Source: Prostheceraeus crozeri
Taxonomy: Eukaryota > Platyhelminthes > Polycladida > Euryleptidae
NCBI GenBank assembly: GCA_907163375.1
Contig: CAJQUW010001459.1
Span: 1-64,000 of the forward strand
Direction: 5' to 3'
Length of the DNA: 64,000 bases
Shown piece after piece: positions 11,801-21,628 of the stretch. The translations under genes and the position numbers were made by a program. Each line of letters opens with the position of its first letter. Position 1 is the first letter of the stretch. Under the pieces are notes generated by a model. It had not been told where the DNA came from. It saw only the letters and a program-made list of their open reading frames with translations, and made no database searches.

Positions 11801-13689
11801 AGCTGTTGTTTTTAGCTTATAAATTCTCTGTAGGACAGGGCACTGTTTGGATTTTGATGAAACTTAATGTGAAGGTGATAGAGGTACCGTGGAGCATTGC
11901 TGTAGCTCTACAGAATTTTCGGCAATGAAGAATGGGAGTTGTGACTACCTTTGTTTTTGAAAATTTGAAATTCGATTAAAGCGGTCATCTTGTGTAGGCC
12001 CTATAGGACAAAGCACTGCATGGATTTTGATGAAAATTCACGCAAATGTGAGTGAGATGCCATAGAACGTTGGTGTGGCTCTACGGAATTGTCTGCAACG
12101 AGGAACAGTAGTTGTGACTAGCTGTGTTTTTGAAAATTTGAAAATCAGCTGCGTAAGCTGTTGTTTTTAGCTTATAAATTCTCTGTAGGACAGGGCACTG
12201 TTTGGATTTTGATGAAACTTAATGTGAAGGTGATAGAGGTACCGTGGAGCATTGCTGTAGCTCTACAGAATTTTCGGCAATGAAGAATGGGAGTTGTGAC
12301 TACCTTTGTTTTTGAAAATTTGAAATTCGATTAAAGCGGTCATCTTGTGTAGGCCCTATAGGACAAAGCACTGCATGGATTTTGATGAAATTTCACGCAA
12401 ATGTGAGTGAGATGCCATAGAACGTTGGTGTGGCTCTACGGAATTGTCTGCAACGAGGAACAGTAGTTGTGATTAGCTGTGTTTTTGAACATTTGAAAAT
12501 CAGCTGCGTAAGTTGTTGTTTTTAGCTTATAAATTCTCTGTAGGACAGGGCACTGTTTGGATTTTGATGAAACTTAATGTGAAGGTGATAGAGGTACCGT
12601 GGAGCATTGCTGTAGCTCTACAGAATTTTCGGCAATGAAGAATGGGAGTTGTGACTACCTTTGTTTTTGAAAATTTGAAATTCGATTAAAGCGGTCATCT
12701 TGTGTAGGCCCTATAGGACAAAGCACTGCATGGATTTTGATGAAAATTCACGCAAATGTGAGTGAGATGCCATAGAACGTTGGTGTAGCTCTACGGAATT
12801 GTCTGCAACGAGGAACAGTAGTTGTGACTAGCTGTGTTTTTGAACATTTGAAAATCAGCTGCGTAAGCTGTTGTTTTTAGCTTATAAATTCTCTGTAGGA
12901 CAGGGCACTGTTTGGATTTTGATGAAACTTAATGTGAAGGTGATAGAGGTACCGTGGAGCATTGCTGTAGCTCTACAGAATTTTCGGCAATGAAGAATGG
13001 GAGTTGTGACTACCTTTGTTTTTGAAAATTTGAAATTCGATTAAAGCGGTCATCTTGTGTAGGCCCTATAGGACAAAGCACTGCATGGATTTTGATGAAA
13101 ATTCACGCAAATGTGAGTGAGATGCCATAGAACGTTGGTGTAGCTCTACGGAATTGTCTGCAACGAGGAACAGTAGTTGTGACTAGCTGTGTTTTTGAAA
13201 ATTTGAAAATCAGCTGCGTAAGCTGTTGTTTTTAGCTTATAAATTCTCTGTAGGACAGGGCACTGTTTGGATTTTGATGAAACTTAATGTGAAGGTGATA
13301 GAGGTACCGTGGAGCATTGCTGTAGCTCTACAGAATTTTCGGCAATGAAGAATGGGAGTTGTGACTACCTTTGTTTTTGAAAATTTGAAATTCGATTAAA
13401 GCGGTCATCTTGTGTAGGCCCTATAGGACAAAGCACTGCATGGATTTTGATGAAAATTCACGCAAATGTGAGTGAGATGCCATAGAACGTTGGTGTGGCT
13501 CTACGGAATTGTCTGCAACGAGGAACAGTAGTTGTGACTAGCTGTGTTTTTGAAAATTTGAAAATCAGCTGCGCAAGCTGTTGTTTTTAGCTGATAAATT
13601 CTCTGTAGGACAGGGCACTGTTTGGATTTTGATGAAACTTAATGTGAAGGTGATAGAGGTACCGTGAAGCATTGCTGTAGCTCTACAGA
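5881..13689 (+). repeat. Satellite array: 22 units of a 355-bp dimeric repeat
   Basis: The phrase attttcggcaatgaagaatg recurs every 355 bp from 5881 to 13690; one unit is a base shorter (22 x 355 - 1). Each unit is a dimer: monomer A (183 bp) starts attttcggca and monomer B (172 bp) starts attgtctgca. They share gctctac-gaatt, agttgtgacta, gtttttgaaaatttgaaa, ggattttgatgaaa and gatag/gagatg blocks in the same order, so B and A are old relatives amplified as a pair. Units are almost identical, with rare substitutions. There is no open frame of note. Such near-identity implies recent homogenisation, typical of centromeric or heterochromatic satellites. Whether this one is centromeric cannot be told from sequence alone. 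Confidence 0.97.
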
Positions 13690-14040
13690 ATTTTCGGCAA
13701 TGAAGAATGGGAGTTGTGACTTTTTGACTGAGAGTTTGAAATTCAATATTCATGTCGGTCATCATGTGTAGGCCCCGAAGGACAGTTCGGAGCATAGAAT
13801 TTGCTAACATTTGGATTGATGCTGAGTACGGTGCTGTCGAACATCTTTGTAATTCTACTTAGTTGTCTGCAGTGAGTAAAGGATGTTGTGGGTAGCTGTG
13901 TTTTTAAAAATTGGACATTCAATACCCTGTTGGACAGGGTTTTCTATGACTTTCTATTAAACTTGATGGGATGATCGGGGCTTCTTGTAGCTTTGGTTAG
14001 GCTGTATTTCGTTTTCTGAAAGAATGTGCATGAGATTCGT
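13690..14040 (+). repeat. Diverged satellite monomers, right edge
   Basis: Monomer-like sequence continues beyond the last clean unit with heavy divergence: aagaatgggagttgtgac, then gtgtaggccccgaaggaca, then ttgtctgcagtgagtaaagg and gtagctgtgttttt. Similarity fades by about 14040. Confidence 0.7.
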
Positions 14041-14335
14041 TTTGCTTTTGTCTCTCGGATGGCTGCATATGTTTAGGTGGTAAAAAAATTATGAGTCGAA
14101 AATGTTTCCGGCTGTCAATTGCGCGACTACAATTTTAGAGAGTATTTGAGAATCCATTTTGCTTGCTGTTGTCGATGTATGTAAAAATCAATATCTCAAG
14201 GTCTTCTAATATTGAAATGATTTTATGACGACTTTGAATGACGAAATTCTTCCATACCTCATTACACGAAAGAAATTGAAACCCTCAAATCAACCCACTA
14301 TAATTTTGTTTTTATCGGACGTTTCTTCGTCACAG
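14041..14335. other. Unassigned spacer
   Basis: No gene or repeat recognised between the satellite edge and the 5' LTR. Its last four bases (acag) are the target duplication of the LTR element. Confidence 0.4.
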
Positions 14336-14525
14336 TGTTATGGATGTTGATACATGAACTCTTGACATTTGTTTATATACGTCAATTTAATGTTTGATAT
14401 ATGTGTGAAGAGACTTGAAATAAACGAGTATCAATTACGGTTCGCAAAGCGCATAACACCGGACTTTTCTCTTTTATTGCATGTAACTGCTGCTGTGTAT
14501 ACTGTATGTGTGCTAATTCCTAACA
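14336..14525 (+). repeat. 5' LTR
   Basis: About 190 bp, beginning TGTTATGGATG and ending CTAACA. It contains an AATAAA polyadenylation-type hexamer and a TTTATATA box-like stretch. It is almost identical to the 3' copy. Confidence 0.95.
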
Positions 14526-14599
14526 TCAGCGGTGGGATTGTAACCATCAGCGATAACAATTGTGTGAAATTGATTGATAACCAAGGTGTGTTAATAATT

Positions 14600-15860
14600 A
14601 TTTTGTGTGTTCAACTTATTAATTTCACTTAGTGACACCGAGGTTATGGATTGGAAGAAACTTGAGTTTGAGAGCAAGAACCCGTTAGCATTCTTTAAGA
14701 GTTTGGAAAGAGTTGCGAGTTTTAGTAAGTGGGGTGACGAAAAGAGGGTTAGTGCTGCAGTGTTACAGATCGGATTCGTAGAGGAATGGTTGGCAGATGA
14801 GGTAGAGAGCAAGAGTTTCGATACGCTAGAAGAGGTGCGAGATTTTGTGATTGCGAGGCTTCAACCGCCAGAGAAGAGAACATTGGCATTGAAGGAATTC
14901 CATGATAGCAAGATTAGGTTGAATGAGTCACCTAGGGAGGCGGCGGAGAGATTGAAAAGATTAGTGAGGGAAGCTATGCCGGAAGCAAAACCAGAAACTG
15001 TGACCATGATGGTCAAGTCACAGTTGATTGAAGCAGCACCGCATGTGTGGAAGGAAAAGTTATATGAGTCCCCGTTAGATTCACTTGATACGTTGATCTG
15101 TAAGATGGAGGTATTTAGAAAGACTGAAGTTTCGATCAAGAGAGTGTATGGTGGCGGTCAGAAGTTTGGTCAAAATTCCAGAATTTTCCATGGTAGAGGC
15201 GATGGTGTTGATCAGAGTCAGAGGGGCTTCAAACAGCATGTAGGTCAGAGGAGCAGTGGTACAGGTGTTAACTCCAAAAATGTGTGTTATGCTTGCAGAA
15301 AGCCAGGGCACTATGCCAAAGACTGTCAGGAGCGTCGTTGCTACGCATGCCGGGAAACTGGACATTTAGCGGCACACTGTCCTAAAGCATCAAGTAGTAA
15401 CAGTCAACAGAGCAACCGAAATGTGAAGCGGGTCAGGAAAATTAGTGAACCACTACGACAGATTGTCAGAAGAATTGAGTCAGCTAAGAGGAGTGATGAA
15501 GACATTTTCATTAATGTCAGTGTTGAAGGTCGACCAATAAAAGCAGTTATTGATACAGGTAGCCCAGTTTCGATTATTAATGAAGATACAGCATTTTCAT
15601 TATCTCTAGGTAGTCACTCAGGTACCATCGATCAGATGCTTGAAGGCATTGATGGAGGAAAGTTGCATACTGTCGGTGAGGTGTTGGTTTGGCTAGAAAT
15701 AGACGGGATCCAGCGGCAGGTTCTTTTCTACATTGTGCGTCATGTGTCTGACGGAATGCTTTTAGGGCGAGATATCTTGAAGGATTTCAAAGTGTTAGTT
15801 GATTGTGAAGACTCCTCGTGTTACATTAAGCGCGTTAAGGAAACGAGAGAGAGTCCTAGG
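14600..15860 (+). mobile_element. gag and aspartic protease region of the Ty3/gypsy element
   Basis: The N-terminal half is a capsid-type gag domain, followed by a basic, Gly/Gln-rich stretch. Two CX2CX4HX4C zinc knuckles follow (CYACRKPGHYAKDC and CYACRETGHLAAHC), which bind the genomic RNA. The protease is recognisable by AVIDTGSPVSI with the catalytic DTG triad, and by a downstream LLGRDIL block corresponding to the conserved hydrophobic-G-R/D motif of retroviral proteases. Gag and Pol appear to be made as one precursor, as in several Ty3/gypsy clades. Confidence 0.92.
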
Positions 15861-15899
15861 ATTTCAGGAGCGGAGCACTCAATTGTGACCACGTCAGAT

Positions 15900-18700
15900 G
15901 CACCTATTTCGGTAAAGCCTTACCGGATTCCTGTTCATTATGTTGACAGGGTAAATCAGATGTTGATTGAAATGGAGAGGTTGGAATCATCAGAAAGTCT
16001 TGGAGTCCATACTCTTTTCCTGTGGTCATAGTTCCCAAGCCACATAGTGAGGAGTTACGCTTAACCATTGATTATAGAAAGTTGAATAATGTGACCCAAA
16101 GTGATCCCTATCCAATGCCTGACTTACGTAGATTAGTGCAGCAAGCAGCGAATGCGAAGCATTTCTCGGTGCTAGATGTTCAGAAAGGTTTCTGGCAAAT
16201 TCCTATGAGGGAGCAAGACTGTCAGAAGACTGCATTTGTTGTTAACGACAGTCATTATGAATTTACTGTTATGCCGTTTGGACTGAAGAACGCAAGTAAG
16301 ACATTCCAGCGAGTAATGAATGAGATGATGCAAGAAGTAAACAGTAAAAGTGACAAAACATGTGCAGTAGCTTACATCGATGATATATTGATTTTTAGCG
16401 ACACGATAGATGAACATGAGAGACACATTCAGTTGGTTGTTGAAGAGTTGAACAAATGAGGTGTAGTTCTGAACGAGCGCAAGTGTTCATGGCGTAAGGA
16501 ATTTGTGGACTACCTGGGTTACACGATTGGTCACCAGTCCATTCGAGCAAGGGAGCAGTTCGCTGAAGAAGTTGAGACATGGAGTGAACCTTCAAATGAG
16601 ATAGAATTGAAGAGATTTCTTGGATTCACTGGATTTTATAGGGAATGCATCCCTCAGTACGCAATCATTACTCAGGAACTGACTGATTTGTTGAAGAAAG
16701 ATAGAGAGTTCGAGTGGAGGGATGAGCAGAAACAAGCGTTTTCTAGACTAAAGGAGGCGATAAAGGAGGCTCCACGCAGGTACTCACTTGACATGACCAA
16801 GCCAATAACATTGGTGACAGACGCCAGCGGATTAGGATGGGGCGCCACACTTGAACAGGAAGGGAAACCGATAAGCTTTGCGTCAGGCAAGTGGAATAAG
16901 ATGGAACAGGGGTACTCAACTACAAAAAGGGAAATGAGAGCATGTGTAAATGCAATAAAATCATTCCAGTGGCAATTGGTAGGAGCTCCAGACCTAACGT
17001 GGGTCACTGATCACCAGCCGTGCAAGAACATACAGCCGAACTTACTAGATCCCGTTCTATTTAGATGGTGGAGCAAGATTCACTCCCTGGGAGTGAAAAT
17101 TAGCTATGTTCCAGGTGAAAAGATTCCGCAAGCTGATGCGCTGAGTCGGAAAACAGTCAAATTAGTGAGGACAGATGATGAGTGGAGGCGCGCAAAAGAG
17201 GAGGATCTTGCGATGATTTGGGCCATACGTGTGAAGGAGGGGTTAACCGACATCAACAAACATGATGGTGATGAAGAGAAAATGAGTTACACGAAGTTGA
17301 TGGATAAGTTGACAGTTGTGGATGGAAAATTATTTTTCGAGAACAAGTTGGTGGTACCGAAAGGGCTTAGATCGGAGATGGTGGAGAAGGCGCACAAAGG
17401 ACACATGGGAAGGAAAAGGACAAGTCGATTGGTGAATGAGAAATATTGGTGGCCAGGGTGGCGTCGTGAGAGTGATGAGTTTGTGGCCAATTGCATTGTA
17501 TGTGCTAAGTCTAAGTACAATCGTCAAAGTCATGTCTCAGAAGGAATAGGGAGGATTGAAGTGATTGGTGAACCTTTCGTGCAGTGGGCCCTGGATGTCA
17601 AGGGACCATTGCCTACCACAAGCAACGGTAACCGTTTTATACTGGTTGCAACTGACCTATTCACAAAGTGGGTGGAAATGTATCCTATTCCTGATCAGCA
17701 AGCGAAGACAATCGCTGACAGAGTGTTAGATCTTGTCTGTAGGTACTCGATACCAAAAGAAATTCTAACAGACCAAGGCTCCAATTTCCAAAGCATTCTT
17801 TTTAAAGAATTGTGTGAATATCTAGGTGTCAAGAAGCTGAGAACTACTGCATGGAATCCTAGATGCAATGGGGAGGTCGAACGTATTAACAGCACACTAG
17901 GGGAGATGTTACGATGCCATGTCGAAGAAAAGGCGGATGAGTGGGATTGCTTCCTGGGTGTCATTGCTTATAACTACAGAATAACTAAGCACAGCGTCAC
18001 TAATTTCAGTCCATACCAACTAGTGTTTGGTCGCATTCCCCATACTAGTCTAGATGCGCATGTTGATGTTGATCCAAATAGTCCTCGTACGTACTGCAAT
18101 AGTCTACAAGAAGCATGTAAGCAAGCATCCGAATGGCAGAAGTTGGCGTTTGAGAGTCTATTGTCTGCTAAGGAAAAAACTTGTAGAGATGCCACGAATG
18201 ACGGTTTTAAGGAAGGGGAGTATGTCATGCTAAGGAAATATTGGATAGAGCCAGGAGCGGTTAGAAAGTTGAGTCCATACTTTGACGGACCGTTTGAAGT
18301 CGTAGGAGTAGAGAGGCCGGATTACATTGTTCAGATACAGGGAAGGCGAAAGAGAGTCCATGGTAGGAACTTGAAGCGTTATGGGATGAAAGGTGATGGT
18401 AAGGATAGATCAGTAGGTTGCATCACCATAGAAGAAGAAGCAGAACTAGATGGAAGCATAGATGAGCCAGTCAGTAGGAAACTCCATTTATATACCGATC
18501 CTGAAGAAGATCCCGGAATGATTATGGAAGTGGGCGGCAGTGAAGTCGAGCCTGAAGAGCGAGCAATGGACAGCGAAGTGGATGAAGAACAAGCGGCGAA
18601 CTCAACGGAGGGCGAAGAAGAACAAGAGGATCCTTTCTCCTTCGTCAGGGGATTATCGAAATATGGAAGAGTGCGGAGAAAGCTAGTGATGGAGTAGAAT
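15900..18700 (+). mobile_element. Reverse transcriptase, RNase H and integrase region of the Ty3/gypsy element
   Basis: The reverse transcriptase shows LTIDYRKLN, FWQIPM, the FGLKNA block and the catalytic YIDDILIFS. RNase H follows with VTDASGLGWGA and TDHQP, ending at the tether YVPGEKIPQADALSR. The integrase has an N-terminal HHCC zinc domain (HKGHMGRKR, then CIVCAKSK) and a catalytic core with ALDVKGP, LTDQGSNFQS and the glutamate in NGEVERIN, giving the D,D-35-E triad. The tail beyond the core is acidic. The region is a fossil with few interruptions. Confidence 0.93.
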
Positions 18701-18870
18701 GTGACTGTTCGTGATTCATTACCGTGTGATGTGAATTTGTGTACCACATGAAGTCCTAAACTTTCGCAAGCTCGTAATGATCTCAAGTGCGAGTCTGTGC
18801 GACGTTGTATATATATCTCCGAACTTGTGCAGTGAAATCTTGTCAAACCGTGTGCTTAAGGGGGGAGGTA

Positions 18871-19055
18871 TGTTATGGATGTTGATACATGAACTCTTGA
18901 CATTTGTTTATATACGTCAATTTAATGTTTGATATATGTGTGAAGAGACTTGAAATAAACGAGTATCAATTACGGTTCGCAAAGCGCATAACACCGGACT
19001 TTTCTCTTTTATTGCATGTAACTGCTGCTGTGTATATGTGTGCTAATTCCTAACA
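18871..19055 (+). repeat. 3' LTR
   Basis: Almost identical to the 5' LTR and preceded by a purine tract at about 18858-18868. It ends CTAACA and is followed by the acag target duplication. Confidence 0.95.
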
Positions 19056-19059
19056 ACAG

Positions 19060-19378
19060 CATTGCCACTTTTCAAAGGAAAAAATTTTCAAAAAAAAACA
19101 GCTTGCAAATGTGCCCTTCTCACAAATAGTTTACTACTGACAATAGAATTGAGAATCAAAAGCCATTTTTCCATTTTCAAGTTATATTTTCAGTAATTTC
19201 TCCGATATTTTAAGTTTCCATAACTTTCTCGACGATCATTCACATATTTATCAAACTCTTGAGGTTGATAAAAATTTTCACATTTCTATCAGTGAATTTC
19301 CATATCTTCAAATTTCGAGCACTGCTGATACTTCTTTGTGAAACGCAATTCCTCTGCAGACTGCTTAATAATACTGAT
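19060..19378. other. Unassigned spacer
   Basis: AT-rich, no gene recognised. A stretch near 19335-19370 (tttgtgaaacgcaattcc, then actgcttaat) resembles the arms of the hairpin at 20164-20270. The pogo-like element at 19381-20160 therefore probably landed inside an older palindromic repeat. Confidence 0.4.
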
Positions 19379-19380
19379 TA

Positions 19381-20160
19381 CCGTATTTATTCGATAATAA
19401 GACCCGTGGTCTTATTTTCGAATAATGCCCCCTCCCTCAAAAATTCAAGACCCGGGTCTTATTTTCGAATAATTCAAAAAGATATTCTCTGTAAGCTGAT
19501 AGGGCTTATTAGCATGCTGATTTTCTTTCTATCGGATCTCTATTATTTTCAGTAGGCCGGCCTATTGAATCTCTAATATTGTCAGGTTATTTGTCACTTC
19601 CTAAAGCCTAAATAATTGCGTTTACTCTACTACGCTATAGGCTAAACTGGTATTCTTCCGACCTCCTGGAATGAAATTTACGTAAATTCTTGCTTTGCAT
19701 TCAAAAATTACCCCGGTACATGATATTTCCGTATTTTTACCTAAGAGAAAAAACACGTTTTTTGAAAAACGTCTGCTATTAAACTTATAAATCACTATCC
19801 GTATCGGTTGAGTCTGAGTCAGTATCAGAGTCGTCGGTATCCATGACGACGAAGTATTCTTTCGTCGCACCAGACATGACCAATCCATCGTTTTGAGATG
19901 AGATCTCTCAGCCGTTCGTTGAGGCGATTCTTCGGAACCTGGGCACCGTTTTCACTAACACCGCAGCATTCAAATGCACGTTCGATTGCCGATTTCTGCA
20001 GCGAATTCAACTTGTATGTGTGATATGAAGCATAATGAGATTTATTTCCTCGATAGGCAATAAAAAATTTAAGACCTGGGTCTTATTTTCGAATACAACT
20101 TTTCGCATTATTCGAAAATAAGACCCCTCCCACCCGGGTCTTATTATCGAATAAATACGG
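19381..20160. mobile_element. Non-autonomous pogo-like DNA transposon
   Basis: Terminal inverted repeats of at least 26 bp match perfectly: CCGTATTTATTCGATAATAA at the left end and its reverse complement at the right. Flanking TA (19379-19380 and 20161-20162) is the expected target duplication of the Tc1/mariner/pogo group. Subterminal copies of gtcttattttcgaata repeat in both orientations. At about 780 bp it is an internal deletion derivative that keeps the 3' end of a transposase gene. Confidence 0.9.
19785..20010 (-). pseudogene. Remnant C-terminus of a pogo-like transposase
   Basis: The minus strand encodes SAIERAFECCGVSENGAQ, which resembles the I-x-AF-x-x-CG-I/V block found after the catalytic domain in pogo/Tigger-type transposases. 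In another frame it ends with an acidic tail (MDTDDSDTDSDS) before a TAA at 19785-19787. The two parts lie in different frames, so at least one frameshift separates them. Only the last 70 or so codons remain and the catalytic residues are absent, so this is not functional. The family assignment rests on the motif plus the TA-flanked ends. Confidence 0.5.
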
Positions 20161-20163
20161 TAG

Positions 20164-20270
20164 GCAGTCGAAATTAACAGCATTTCACAAAACCAAATAT
20201 TAAGCAGTGTGGGACTAATATAAATCACTGCTTAATATGTGGTTTTGTGAAGCGCTGCTAATTTCGACTG
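20164..20270. repeat. Hairpin with 45-bp arms
   Basis: Arms 20164-20208 and 20226-20270 are reverse complements at 41 of 45 positions (cagtcgaaatta, cttcacaaaacca and attaagcagtg blocks). It abuts the right end of the pogo-like element. A gaaacgggcccc sequence at 20350, common at MITE ends, lies beyond. Confidence 0.8.
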
Positions 20271-20640
20271 TTTAAATCAATGCTTTTAATTTATTTTATG
20301 AAACGCAAAACATTTTCCACACTGATATAGAGCACTAATTTATTTAATGAAACGGGCCCCAGATAATGCTGATTGCCTCAAATAAGAAATAGATAAAATT
20401 ATCAACAGCACTTGAAAATTGAGATTTTGTTATATTATTCGTTTGTCGCCTAGAAATCTGTTTAGTTCTTTTCAGAAACCACTAAATTTCTCAAAAAATT
20501 AGAGTGAGGCAAGACTATGTAAGGCGATGAAAGACAAAGAGGCGAGCCTAGTCACTTTCTGATACAAAGACCTCTCCTTGTTACATTGAGTGATTCTGTT
20601 ATCTGATATAGCTGAGAAATACGATGCGTGATAATATAGA
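20271..20640. other. Unassigned, probable MITE tail
   Basis: The first 85 bp, up to gaaacgggcccc, look like the tail of a MITE. Nothing is recognised in the rest. Confidence 0.3.
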
Positions 20641-21015
20641 TAGAAGAATATTGCAACAGATCAGACGGTGTAATAGCCAGGAGACCAAACTTGTGCCGGT
20701 TCAGCCGATGTCATAGCCATTGCCATAGATTTTGGCTATTACTATTTTCAGCTGGTAAATTTTGAAATATTTGTGTACTGCGTCACTATGACGAAACATC
20801 CACTCTTGCTTCCGCATTTAAACACTAGAATTATTTTTAGTCATTAAAGTCTGTGCGAAATCCCATTGGTGTAATGTATTTCAGGGAGACGTAAATGCAG
20901 AAATACAGAAAGAGATACATATCAGGAATTGTTCATAGGATGAAAATTAAGATATAGGCAAAAATCTGGCCCTCTACCCTCAATTTGCACGGTTTTAGAG
21001 TTATCACCCCCACTA
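20640..21015 (-). repeat. Diverged dispersed repeat, copy B (inverted relative of 1-905)
   Basis: Read on the minus strand, 21015-20880 parallels bases 1-130 and 20790-20640 parallels 760-900. The matches and their order support one repeat family with different internal lengths. Confidence 0.5.
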
Positions 21016-21250
21016 GTAGATGAGACTGCTTTGCAAAAGATGTACGGTCTGTTGGATTAGGACATGCGACCCCATGTTATCTAGATACAAATACGTGCAG
21101 CCTACTTGATTTTATGGGACTAGCAATGCCGTGCTACCAATAAAAGTTTATTACACAACCTAACTATAAAAATCAAGAGCCCATGTGGAGCCCACCTCGT
21201 CGCTAAACCAGTTTTATTTCGTGCGCTCCCCGAGTGGAGCCATCATCGAT

Positions 21251-21380
21251 AGGTGTCCACAGTTCGCGAAATTCATGCAGGTACTTAGATTTTTAAAAAT
21301 TGCGTGAATTTGAAAAATCTTGAAAATGTACGCGAATTGCACAAGAATTTTGAAAAATTATGGAAAGGTATATATAATGT
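21251..21380 (+). repeat. Fragment of the CAGGGTGTCCAC transposon family
   Basis: aggtgtccacagttcgcgaaattcatgc and the following gcgtgaatttgaaaaat / gtacgcgaattgc repeats parallel the left end of the element at 38893 (gggtgtccactgtacgtgaaattcacg). Only one end is present. Confidence 0.5.
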
Positions 21381-21628
21381 ACGAGCGCCTACATTCATCT
21401 CTTGACGTCTCTTGAATGTTTTATTGACGAAAACGAAAACGAGCACTATCTGAAGAATTGATGACGATGATGTATTTGTATAGACAATTTCTTACCTTGT
21501 TTTCTTTTTTTTGTATTCTTTCCATTGTCGAGTATCATTTGAACTATATTTTCCCATTTAATACAATAATAAAGGATTTGGATATTTCATGAATGGATGG
21601 ATGGCTAATAATCCTTAAAATCATTGTA

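Larger units (their letters stand above)
14336..19055 (+). mobile_element. Ty3/gypsy LTR retrotransposon, nearly whole and young
   Basis: The element starts TGTTATGG and ends CCTAACA, flanked by a 4-bp duplication acag (14332-14335 and 19056-19059). Its two LTRs of about 185-190 bp are nearly identical. It encodes gag with two zinc knuckles, an aspartic protease, reverse transcriptase, RNase H and integrase in the order typical of Ty3/gypsy (Metaviridae), with a purine tract (aggggggagg) just before the 3' LTR. No envelope gene is visible. As a fossil it is almost complete, with about two interruptions of the coding region. Near-identical LTRs indicate a recent insertion. The clade is unresolved; two CCHC knuckles would suit the Mag group. 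Confidence 0.95.

Noticed and set aside
5881-13689. CRISPR-like array
   Set aside because: There are no unique spacers; whole 355-bp units repeat almost identically in an animal genome. It is a satellite.
5881-13689. CENP-B box in the satellite
   Set aside because: Fragments such as gaacgttgg and gcaacgagg look vaguely similar, but no monomer carries the full box pattern.
14591-18846. Minus-strand frames opposite the LTR element
   Set aside because: They are shadows of the gag-pol coding strand, which carries the recognisable motifs.
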